Source of the DNA: Lunatimonas lonarensis
GTDB taxonomy: Bacteria; Bacteroidota; Bacteroidia; Cytophagales; Cyclobacteriaceae
Direction: 5' to 3'
DNA: 64,000 bases
Assembly: GCF_000390185.1 (NCBI RefSeq)
Contig: NZ_AQHR01000085.1
Coordinates: 248,001 to 312,000, forward strand
This document shows positions 46,242 through 54,227 of this stretch, piece by piece. The notes under the pieces are model-generated. The model made no database searches and had not been told where the DNA came from. It saw nothing but the letters and a program-made list of their open reading frames with translations. How positions within the stretch are numbered: the first letter of the stretch is position 1; every line of letters starts with the position of its first letter. Made by a program: the position numbers and the translations under genes.

Positions 46242-48161
46242 ATGGGCAAAAAAAAGATAGCCTCCCTGAGCGTTGGGTGGGAATTTACCAAATTATTATA
46301 CACGCTGATTTTTGACAGTGAAAACCTTCCGTTGCGCGTAGACCGGCTGGACGAAGCACTTACCAACCATTGTACCCGGAAAAACAGAACTTGGTGGGTA
46401 AACCGAATAAACGGACTTACCCGTCCCCGCTTCGTTCGCCGATTTATCGAAAAAAAGCTTAACAAAAACACCCCTTTGCACGAACAGGTACACCTAACAC
46501 TGGACGTGGAGCTATCCCACGAAAAAATCTACCTTAAGGAATCCGTCTATCGTCAAAAATGGGCCAACTGGTATGAGAACCATTGTTCCGAACCGCGTAA
46601 ATTTTTAATCCCAGGCACAGGGAAGTTTCCCGACTTCGACCCAGCCTGTAAAAGTCACTTGGAGTACGACTATGATATGATACTTGAAATTGTAGGCGAG
46701 GTCAAAAAAGCGGAAGAAAAGGGCCGCAAAATCCGCGCGTTGGGTTCGGGACACGCACTCACTCCAGTGGCGCAAAGCGACGATTACCTGGTCTGCACCC
46801 AATACATGAATGTCACCCAGCGCCCGGCCAAGGAATTTATCAAATCCAACTACCGGGATGGATTTGAGGTGGACGTCCACTTTGGAAATACCCCTGCCAA
46901 AGAAACCCACTATCTCTTCGAAACCAGCGGAGGCACCAAAATAAGACACCTAATAGAAGTATTGGAAAAGTATGGATTGTACCTTATGAACCAAGGCGGA
47001 TCCAGTATCCAGTCGATCTCGGGGGCATTGGCTACCTCCACGCATGGTTCGGGCATTGGTCTTGGCCCGGTTCCCTCCATGGTTCGTTCTATTACGCTGG
47101 TTGGCACAGGAGGTAAGGTTTACCGGATCGAACCCAGCGACGGCATCACCGACCCTTCCTTATTTGAGGGAAAAATCCAAGGTTCAGATGTCTCCGTTGA
47201 ACTGGTTCAGGACGATGAAGCCTTCCACGCCGTACTTGTGGGGGTCGGCTCGATGGGCATTATTGTTTCCTTGATTTTGGAGGTTCAGCCTATCTACCGG
47301 CTTTACGAAGAAAGAATCGTGCGAAACTGGGAAGCAGTAAAATCAGAAATAAAAACAGCACCGGATTTATATTCCTACCTTAACGCAAACCGTCATTTTG
47401 AGATATTGATCAATCCCTATATCGACCCTGACTCAGATAGCGCGCCGGCCAGAAAATGTTTGGTAACGACTCGAAACTACGCAGCAGCTGGCACAAAAAA
47501 AAGTAATTCGCGCATGGAGAGAAACTACCTGTCCAGTTTTATCTCAGGCATCAACATCTCGGGAAAACTTTCCCCTTGGGTCTTTAATCAAAACCCCGAT
47601 GCTATCCCCCGAATGATAGACAACTCATTAAACCGGATAGAGGATCATGCCGAGCGAGGCGAGGGTTTTGAAGACATCGCCAGAAAAGTGTTGGATCAGG
47701 GCCTAGGAGAGCTGAAGTTTTACGGCTTTGCAACGGAGTACGGAATAGAGCTCAACCGGGTATTGGAAGCAGTCGACCTTATTCTCTCTGTGTGTGGTGA
47801 GGCCGCCACCTACAAACACTACCTTGCTGCACCCTTCTCCCTTCGTTTTGTAAAACACTGCCCGGCATACATGTCCATGATGAACACCGGCGATATATGT
47901 ATGATTGAGTTGGTAAGCGTGCGTGGTGTCACCGGAAGCCTCACCCTGTTAAAAAGGTTGGAAACCGAACTGATTGCTTTTGGGGCTATCCCCCATTGGG
48001 GACTTTCTGTACAGCCCTGGGCTCCCGATATGGTGGCAAAGGCCTTCCCTAAATTCCCCATCTGGAAAAAAATGCAGGCTAAATTCGGGGGCAAAACCTT
48101 CCTAAACCCCTTTATGGAAGATATACTCGCCGAATCGCCAGAAATCACTGAGTCTGCCTGA
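46242..48161 (+). CDS. FAD-linked oxidase (D-arabinono-1,4-lactone oxidase type)
   Basis: 639 residues without a signal peptide. The FAD-binding PCMH domain (about 150-330) has IRALGSGHALTPVA with the His that can carry covalent FAD, and NQGGSSIQSISGALATSTHG. The C-terminal part ends HWGLSVQPW and FGGKTFLNPFME, as in sugar-lactone and alditol oxidases. N-terminal residues 1-140 are additional and not recognised. Such enzymes reduce O2 and give H2O2, which fits the peroxidase and catalase-like genes next to it. It overlaps the catalase-like gene by 17 bp at their 3' ends. Confidence 0.85.
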   Translation: MGKKKIASLSVGWEFTKLLYTLIFDSENLPLRVDRLDEALTNHCTRKNRTWWVNRINGLTRPRFVRRFIEKKLNKNTPLHEQVHLTLDVELSHEKIYLKESVYRQKWANWYENHCSEPRKFLIPGTGKFPDFDPACKSHLEYDYDMILEIVGEVKKAEEKGRKIRALGSGHALTPVAQSDDYLVCTQYMNVTQRPAKEFIKSNYRDGFEVDVHFGNTPAKETHYLFETSGGTKIRHLIEVLEKYGLYLMNQGGSSIQSISGALATSTHGSGIGLGPVPSMVRSITLVGTGGKVYRIEPSDGITDPSLFEGKIQGSDVSVELVQDDEAFHAVLVGVGSMGIIVSLILEVQPIYRLYEERIVRNWEAVKSEIKTAPDLYSYLNANRHFEILINPYIDPDSDSAPARKCLVTTRNYAAAGTKKSNSRMERNYLSSFISGINISGKLSPWVFNQNPDAIPRMIDNSLNRIEDHAERGEGFEDIARKVLDQGLGELKFYGFATEYGIELNRVLEAVDLILSVCGEAATYKHYLAAPFSLRFVKHCPAYMSMMNTGDICMIELVSVRGVTGSLTLLKRLETELIAFGAIPHWGLSVQPWAPDMVAKAFPKFPIWKKMQAKFGGKTFLNPFMEDILAESPEITESA

Positions 48162-49104
48162 AATTGGCCAGTTCTTCGTATACCATCCTTCTGGCCAAAT
48201 TGATTTCTCCAATTGGTTCATGGTCCAACAATCCCATCCAAGGAGAAAACTCCAGCTTCTCGCCAAATTCGTTCCTTTCGGGAAAATCAAATTCCTGTTT
48301 TGGAAAAACGACGGTGGCCACAGGTATAAGTGGAGCTTTCCATACCCGAGACGTGTCATCAAGCGGCTGACGTCGGTCGTTTTCGTAGAGCTGCACATGC
48401 AACGTGAAGGAGTAATCGGATTTGCTTAAATCGGCGACCAGTTGTTTCCGTAAAAAGTCGGACCCTTTGGGTTGATCCAAGCTGTACCCAAGCTGAGGAT
48501 AGTTGGATTTAAGGACAAACTTGCCAAATTGATCAGGCCCCAGGCGAAAAGCCGCACCTGAAAAATAATCCACCGCCAGTAGGTTATCGTGTTTGGCGGC
48601 ATGTTTTAGGGTCAAAAAGAGACTCCTCCAATGAAAGGGATTCAACGCAAACCAAATCCTGGGCCAAAGGCCGCCCAGAACGGCCGACATGGCTTTGCGA
48701 TACAGGCGAATCGAGGAAGCGGATAATATGGGGCTAGTGGTCATTAAAAAGTTTTGCGTAGGTACCCCTATAGGATCCAATGGCGACAACAACGGACCTG
48801 ACACGTCCAAGACCTTGATCGCCAGACCCCGCCCAGAGCTGCCAGTATCCTTTCCGACTTTTGGTGGAGCATTCGATAGGCGGGCCCAGATTTCATACTC
48901 TCCGGGCTCCTTAAACAGTCCCTGCCGAACCGGTTCACTCAGACCCGAAAAAACGATTAGTTTCCCTTTCAGGCAACCGTGCATTTTGGGATGAAAGTTA
49001 CGTTTTCGGGTGGCACCCTCGTATTCCTTTTCCAAAAACGCTTTCATCGTTCGGATCATTTCTTCCAGATCCTTCTGCTGTCTATCGGTAAGTTCAGTCT
49101 TCAT
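48145..49104 (-). CDS. Catalase-like haem protein (SrpA / cAOS type)
   Basis: 319 residues from the ATG at 49102-49104; the start at 49158 would overlap the previous gene by 65 bp. Much shorter than monofunctional catalases (about 480). It keeps NFHPKMHGCLKG with distal His42, the ARLSNAPP and SSGRGLAIKV core motifs, and an R-x3-Y motif (Arg305, Tyr309 in ARRMVYEEL), the type of proximal Tyr ligand found in catalases and catalase-related allene oxide synthases. It may act on organic (fatty acid) hydroperoxides rather than H2O2. Overlaps the DyP gene by 11 bp. Confidence 0.85.
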   Translation of the reverse strand: MKTELTDRQQKDLEEMIRTMKAFLEKEYEGATRKRNFHPKMHGCLKGKLIVFSGLSEPVRQGLFKEPGEYEIWARLSNAPPKVGKDTGSSGRGLAIKVLDVSGPLLSPLDPIGVPTQNFLMTTSPILSASSIRLYRKAMSAVLGGLWPRIWFALNPFHWRSLFLTLKHAAKHDNLLAVDYFSGAAFRLGPDQFGKFVLKSNYPQLGYSLDQPKGSDFLRKQLVADLSKSDYSFTLHVQLYENDRRQPLDDTSRVWKAPLIPVATVVFPKQEFDFPERNEFGEKLEFSPWMGLLDHEPIGEINLARRMVYEELANFRQTQ

Positions 49105-50515
49105 GGTACTTTGAGATAAATTGTAAGGCCTTTTTGCCGGGGAAGAAGAAATAGCCACCGCCGCGAACCTGTACGAAATTGGGAAGATTTTCGAGCCGCC
49201 TACGGACGGGATACCTGGGAATGCTGAACCGGTCTGTAACGACCGAACCCTCCTGATAATGATTGCCTATCAAGGGGTCGGCGTCTTCCTCTGATCCACC
49301 AAATTTGTGGAAATTTACCCAGTTGTTTTGTACAAACTCAAACTGCCTACGAATATCCGTAACCATGCAAATAAAATGCAGACCTCTGTCTTCTCCATCG
49401 TCTTCCGCGGCAAGGATTTCATTTAACACCATACCCTTTGATACCGGATTGCCATAGGGACGTCCCTTTCGCAGCATCAGGTGCTTGGCTACCATCTCGG
49501 TAGAATCTTTTTTGGAAGTTTCGGTCACCAAGTGATCCCGGGGATTGGTTCTACGTATATGGGCACCAATGGGACACTTCATACCGTCCCGGTCTTCGTC
49601 CCAGTAGCCGAAATTATTTGCTTGGGCAAGGGATGGATCATTTTTGAAGGGACAAAGCACCAAGGGAGACCCATCTGGCCACCTACCCACCATTTTGGAA
49701 GCCAACGCTATGGAGTCCTCCATCGAGGAGCTCTGGGATTTCAGGTACTCCCAAAACAAAAACACTTCCTGCTTCAACTGCCTGAACACCAAATAGGTGC
49801 CATTTCTACCTAGATCTACCAATCCAGGCAAGTCTGGATGGCCTGACAAAACCTCAGCTCCTTGCTGCGTTTCTTCTACCAATGGAGACGGGGCGTATTC
49901 GTCGTAAAGGTTTTTATAGCCCATAATAAACTCCCCCGCAGGAAAGGTAGGGGTCGTTCCAAGCTCCTTATCCTTTACGAGCTCACTGATAATCGGCCTC
50001 GATATATCGTCCCGAAAACCGAAATGCTCTTTTTGATCGTGCAGCATGGCGGTGGGTAAAGACACCTGATGTTTGACGCCGTAGGCGGATGCTCTGGTCA
50101 ATTCCTGGTCTACGAGTTGCTGCAAATCCTCCTCCCCTTCCGCAAAAAGCATCAAAAGCAGGTGGATTTCGGAGGGATTGTTGCCCCAGTCCCAATTATC
50201 CGGGGAATGTTCCCCAAAATCCCCCAGTATAAACTGCCGGTGTGCCTCGGTCATACCCTCTCTAAACTCCCTGCTGAAGCTGCCGAGCGTCCTTTCTGGT
50301 AGCTGTAAAAATTGTAGCCCAGAGTAGGTAAACGCTAGCTGCCTAGCCACATCGGGCTTCCTCTCCGTTGCCGTGGTAATTAGCGGCTCCAACTCGGCGA
50401 GATACGCTTTGCCATTTGCTGAATCGGTAAATTGAAGCAACAAATACCGGGCGCTCAGAAGGTGGCCATGACCCCGGATCGCCAATCCTTGAATGTCTGA
50501 TAGTTCTAGTTCCAT
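49094..50515 (-). CDS. DyP-type haem peroxidase
   Basis: 473 residues without a signal peptide. In DyP enzymes a GxxDG motif holds the distal catalytic Asp; here GFRDD (166-170) keeps Asp169 but has Asp instead of the last Gly. The proximal His is His319 in CPIGAHIRRTNPRD. DNWDWGNNPSEIHLLLML and FIMGYKNLYDEY are other family motifs. It likely oxidises dyes, lipids or other small donors with peroxide. Gene spacing: 3 bp after the membrane-protein gene, overlap of 11 bp with the catalase-like gene. Confidence 0.9.
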   Translation of the reverse strand: MELELSDIQGLAIRGHGHLLSARYLLLQFTDSANGKAYLAELEPLITTATERKPDVARQLAFTYSGLQFLQLPERTLGSFSREFREGMTEAHRQFILGDFGEHSPDNWDWGNNPSEIHLLLMLFAEGEEDLQQLVDQELTRASAYGVKHQVSLPTAMLHDQKEHFGFRDDISRPIISELVKDKELGTTPTFPAGEFIMGYKNLYDEYAPSPLVEETQQGAEVLSGHPDLPGLVDLGRNGTYLVFRQLKQEVFLFWEYLKSQSSSMEDSIALASKMVGRWPDGSPLVLCPFKNDPSLAQANNFGYWDEDRDGMKCPIGAHIRRTNPRDHLVTETSKKDSTEMVAKHLMLRKGRPYGNPVSKGMVLNEILAAEDDGEDRGLHFICMVTDIRRQFEFVQNNWVNFHKFGGSEEDADPLIGNHYQEGSVVTDRFSIPRYPVRRRLENLPNFVQVRGGGYFFFPGKKALQFISKYHED

Positions 50516-50518
50516 ATA

Positions 50519-51841
50519 CTATACTCGGAGTAGCCAGTTTCGAATTTCCGATTCCTTCATTTTGCGAAACAACCCCAACCGGAATGCACGATTGTTTTTG
50601 AGATTTTCTACGCTGAGTTCATGGTTGTGCGCATACCAGCATTGGGTAATCTGCTGATGGGCTCTCACCCCTTTCATGTACTCACTGCGGTGGTTGTACT
50701 GCTTGTGAACCAACCACCTGGTGGCCGGAAAACCGAAGGCATGGCTGAAAATAACCGCCATATTCATCGTCCGTCGCTCGCTGTCCACAAAATCATGCGC
50801 ATAGGCCTCCGAAATATTATCGAAGGTAGCAATAAACACCAACCGCCTCCCTCGATCGAGCTGAAGCCACCTCGCTGTGTGAACGGTGGGAATGTAGGAG
50901 AAATACCGAATCAGAAAAACCAACCTGAGCGATACCGCCAAAAATACCCGCCTGATCCATCCCTTTTTCAGGGGAGCTATGACCGTCATTTCATTGATAA
51001 CGGGGTTGGTTTCCCGCCTAACTATCTCCCGTATCCGATCATCGCTTGCCTCGCTGCCGGGTATATGTGGGCTGAGTTCATTAAACCTTAGCAATACCAG
51101 CAACAAACCCATTAACACAACAAATGATGGGAAAACCCAAGCTAACAGGCTTAAGAGAAAGCTGTCGATAAAAAAGCACAAAACAAGCGAAATCAATGAG
51201 CCACCCATAAGGAGTGCAAAAATTCCCAAAGGAAAAAGCATCCGAAATTTGTCCCATCCCAAGCCCCTACTTCCTTTGCGGACCCATTGGTAAGACGGGT
51301 GTCCGGTTATATAGGACTCAATTTGATCCTTAATCGATTGGGGACTGTCATCAGTCAATTCCCCATCCAGTACCTTCTGGGACAAATGCTTAAAAACAGC
51401 TTCCTTTAAATGGGCTTCCTGCGCAATTTCATGGGTATCGATAAACTTGAACCCAGAATAAAACGTGTTTGGAACCGCCCTTCTACGCAAAAAAGCCACC
51501 ATATTAATTTTTTTTCCGCGCTTGGGAAATTCATCACTCATCTCAAATACCTGCTTCAAGTGGTCACCAAAATATTCGGCTAGCTCCCGCAAATGATGAC
51601 GACGATCACCCACATAACTTGTCATCAGGAGTATCCTGGCCGGCAATCTTTCATTCCCGGCATACCATTGGACAGGCAAAACCAGCCAACTTAAAAAAAG
51701 CACGGTTTCCAGCTTCTCCCGGTACGCGGACTGCGATTCCTTTAACTGTTGATTCAACTGTTCCAATAGAACAGCCGCTTCTTCCAACCGCTCCTCCGGC
51801 AAGGTGACTGTAATTGTTAGGCCTCTATGGATTCTGGACAT
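50519..51841 (-). CDS. Membrane protein with two DyP/ferredoxin-like halves, function unknown
   Basis: 440 residues. An N-terminal globular half (about 1-190) contains ARILLMTSYVGDRRHHLREL and VPNTFYSGFKFID. Two membrane segments follow (about 200-250), then a C-terminal half with RLVFIATFDNISEAYAHDFV, AFGFPATRWLV and CWYAHNHELSVENLKNN. Both halves have the F/Y-x-N/S-x-D/G plus helix pattern of the dimeric alpha/beta-barrel proteins related to DyP and chlorite dismutase. I know this as an uncharacterised family found near peroxidases. It heads the three-gene operon. Confidence 0.65.
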   Translation of the reverse strand: MSRIHRGLTITVTLPEERLEEAAVLLEQLNQQLKESQSAYREKLETVLFLSWLVLPVQWYAGNERLPARILLMTSYVGDRRHHLRELAEYFGDHLKQVFEMSDEFPKRGKKINMVAFLRRRAVPNTFYSGFKFIDTHEIAQEAHLKEAVFKHLSQKVLDGELTDDSPQSIKDQIESYITGHPSYQWVRKGSRGLGWDKFRMLFPLGIFALLMGGSLISLVLCFFIDSFLLSLLAWVFPSFVVLMGLLLVLLRFNELSPHIPGSEASDDRIREIVRRETNPVINEMTVIAPLKKGWIRRVFLAVSLRLVFLIRYFSYIPTVHTARWLQLDRGRRLVFIATFDNISEAYAHDFVDSERRTMNMAVIFSHAFGFPATRWLVHKQYNHRSEYMKGVRAHQQITQCWYAHNHELSVENLKNNRAFRLGLFRKMKESEIRNWLLRV

Positions 51842-52026
51842 AAATAATAACTACTTGGTTGTCGTAAGATAAAAAATAAAATAAAATATTACAAAAACTT
51901 TTATCGACAGGAATTCATTTTGATAACCAAATTAGAAAAAACCCCTTTGAATCCAGCAGAAAAAGCTGGTAGAATGAAAAGAGCTAAACTACTTCGCCGT
52001 GGGAATACAAAAAAACTCACAAAAAA

Positions 52027-52046
52027 GCCCGGCAAAACCACCGGGC
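52027..52046 (-). terminator. Terminator of the GAF gene
   Basis: Stem gcccgg (52027-52032) with ccgggc (52041-52046); on the minus strand it is followed by a run of six T. It lies about 40 bp past the GAF stop. Confidence 0.7.
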
Positions 52047-52083
52047 CAACTCCAAATACCTAGGCATCAAGACAAGGTATAAA

Positions 52084-52557
52084 TCAAGCCACCTTCTGCG
52101 CCATACTGGTAGCCAAGCGCATCAAAGCCGATACCTCTTCGTCGGTAAACTCATAGGGCTCTTTTTTTGCTATGCCAAGCGTTCCGTATAATTCTCCGTT
52201 GAACAGAAGTGGAACGGTAATCGCGCCTTCAACTTTGGTGTCCTTGGCCCCAGGTCGAACCACACCCGAATCGTCCGTCTGTAGGTTACACACTTGAACC
52301 GCTTGTTTGCGTTCCGCTGCAATTCCAGCCATTCCCTTACCTATTGGTACCTCCGACATTTTTGGCAACAAAAAATCAGGGACACCTACATGGGCCTGTA
52401 ACCGGAGAATGGTTGTTCCGTTCTCCAAGGTATGTATCGTTCCGGTAGAACAACCGAAACACGCTAAGGTTTCCCCCAGCCAAACACCCCATAAGGCTTC
52501 GCTGCTATCCGAAATCAATTCGATAAGTTGATCTATCTTTGCTTCTATCGTCATCAT
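52084..52557 (-). CDS. GAF domain protein
   Basis: 157 residues, a single stand-alone GAF domain: VPIGKGMAGIAAERKQAVQV, then EGAITVPLLFNGELYGTLGI and FTDEEVSALMRLATSMA. The Cys pair CFGC (33-36) lies where some redox- or nitric-oxide-sensing GAF proteins keep thiols, but this is only suggestive. No output domain is attached. Transcribed alone. Confidence 0.83.
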   Translation of the reverse strand: MMTIEAKIDQLIELISDSSEALWGVWLGETLACFGCSTGTIHTLENGTTILRLQAHVGVPDFLLPKMSEVPIGKGMAGIAAERKQAVQVCNLQTDDSGVVRPGAKDTKVEGAITVPLLFNGELYGTLGIAKKEPYEFTDEEVSALMRLATSMAQKVA

Positions 52558-53052
52558 TAAGGTTATTTATTTGGTTTTCATATGATTATAACTGTATTTT
52601 CAAGAGCCATATGGAATCCCTGTCTTTCGGCCTGCAGGCAGGTCGCATGGCTGCCCCGGGTAGCTACCGAGGCATCCCAGTGTGTGACGGCTGTGTCATG
52701 CCTGCCTGTCCGGTATGCAGGCTCGATTTCATCTGCTTTGGTCTAATTCCGTATCTCAAAAAGGAAACTGCTTCGTCAAAATTTACCTACATGCGAAGTA
52801 ATAGGGCACCTTCATTTGTCCAAAGGTAAAAAATCCCGTTGGCAAGAAAAAGCGTCTTCTGAGTTAGGGTAAATCTCCGTAGGCGTCAGACAAACCTAAT
52901 AAATGCCAACAAGGGGGAAATTACTGAAAGAATCGGAATTACTATGAAATTAGGCATAAAATTACCAAAGGGTGATTTTGGCAAATTTTTTGCTGGATAT
53001 TTTCTTTAAAGTATTTAATTATTATATTTCACTCACAAGAAACCCAATAACC
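52558..53052. other. Region between the GAF and META genes
   Basis: 495 bp without an intact gene. It carries the second well-preserved repeat copy (52642-52732). The last 100 bp are AT-rich and should hold the promoter of the META-domain gene. Confidence 0.5.
52642..52732 (-). repeat. Dispersed palindrome-containing repeat, copy B
   Basis: On the minus strand it begins atgaaatcgagcctgcat at 52732, with 36 of the first 37 bases equal to copy A. The middle part, with the interrupted palindrome cctcggtagctacccgggg, aligns with the ccccgatagctatcgggg of copy A. A cctgcaggcagg motif flanks its left end. Confidence 0.75.
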
Positions 53053-53595
53053 ATGAAAAAGCTTGTCATACTTCTGTCAGCGTTACCTTGGCTGTTTTCT
53101 TCGGTAGCATTCGGACAGTCCGAAAATGAAATCGAAAAGGAGGATTTATCTGCGGATGTGAAAATTACAACACTGGCAGATCTCGATGGATTATGGGAGG
53201 TGCATGCCATTTATGACAAGTTCCAGCCCTTTGAAGAACTCTTTCCAGGCAAAAAACCCCGCCTCTTTTTTGACATGACCAATCAGCAGATTTTGGGATA
53301 CACCGGATGTAACAATTTCAGCATCTTTACCCATCTACAGGGCAACGAAATCGATGTGATGGGTTTTTTGGGAATGACCAAGGCGTGGTGCGATGGCGAC
53401 GGAGAAGATATCTTCCTCACGCTGCTAAAATCGGCCCATACCTTTGCCATCAACGACGAGGGTCACCTTACCTTTTCGTGTGGGAGTATGGAAATTATGC
53501 GGCTGGAAAAAGTTAACGGATCCCAAGACGATCATCCGTTTGGAGTACCAAGAATGCTCACGTTCAAACGACCGAATCTAATCCTGCAAAACTAA
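53053..53595 (+). CDS. Exported META domain (HslJ-like) protein
   Basis: 180 residues from the ATG at 53053; a longer reading from 52972 adds 27 residues that do not resemble a signal. The signal peptide ends near SVAFGQ. The core matches the META family: LADLDGLWEVHAI, YTGCNNFSIF, and a later CDGDGEDIFLTLL helix. Heat-shock protein HslJ is the reference member. It overlaps the convergent pncA gene by 18 bp. Confidence 0.8.
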   Translation: MKKLVILLSALPWLFSSVAFGQSENEIEKEDLSADVKITTLADLDGLWEVHAIYDKFQPFEELFPGKKPRLFFDMTNQQILGYTGCNNFSIFTHLQGNEIDVMGFLGMTKAWCDGDGEDIFLTLLKSAHTFAINDEGHLTFSCGSMEIMRLEKVNGSQDDHPFGVPRMLTFKRPNLILQN

Positions 53596-54216
53596 ACCAG
53601 ACGGAATTGTCTTTGCGCCTGCTTGTTCCATCTCCTGTAGTGCCTTTATACTGTCGTCCTTTTCCAAATTGACACCTCTAACGGCGTCTTCCACCAACCA
53701 AGTGGCAAAACCCTCTGACAGGGCATCCAAAACCGTGAATTTCACACAGTAATCAGTGGCGATTCCGACCACAAAAACCTCCTCTACTCCTTGCTCTTTT
53801 AAAAAATCCGCCATCCCGGTGTCGCCCATTCGATTGTTGTCGTAAAACCCACTATAAGAATCAACTTGGGGATTGGATCCCTTTCTAAATACCTTTTTCC
53901 AATGGGTTTGCACCAAATCAGGATGAAAATCGGCGCCCTTTGATCCCTGCACACAATGAACAGGCCAAAGTACTTGATCGATGCCCGCCAAAACAACAAA
54001 CTGACCCGGTACTTTTCCGGGATGATTTGCCGCAAAACTCCCATGATCTGCAGGGTGCCAATCCTGGGTGGCCACAATCAGTTCAAACTTCGCCTGCAGT
54101 GCATTGATGACGGGAATCACCCGGTCTCCTTCGCGCACTGCCAAGGCTCCGCCGGGCAAAAAATCATTTTGGACATCCACGATGATCAGAGCGCTTTTCT
54201 TAACTGATGTTGTCAT
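53578..54216 (-). CDS. pncA: Nicotinamidase
   Basis: 212 residues. Catalytic Asp14 (IIVDVQNDF), Lys112 (VFRKGSNP) and Cys157 (GIATDYCVKF) are present, with DWHPADH for the metal site. It converts nicotinamide to nicotinate for NAD salvage. It follows pncB by 11 bp on the same strand, so the two steps of the pathway are encoded together. Confidence 0.94.
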   Translation of the reverse strand: MTTSVKKSALIIVDVQNDFLPGGALAVREGDRVIPVINALQAKFELIVATQDWHPADHGSFAANHPGKVPGQFVVLAGIDQVLWPVHCVQGSKGADFHPDLVQTHWKKVFRKGSNPQVDSYSGFYDNNRMGDTGMADFLKEQGVEEVFVVGIATDYCVKFTVLDALSEGFATWLVEDAVRGVNLEKDDSIKALQEMEQAGAKTIPSGLVLQD

Positions 54217-54227
54217 ACTGCTTTTGG

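Noticed and set aside
48145-49104. Calling the catalase-like gene a true catalase
   Set aside because: Too short, and the sequence fits the catalase-related SrpA/cAOS branch better.
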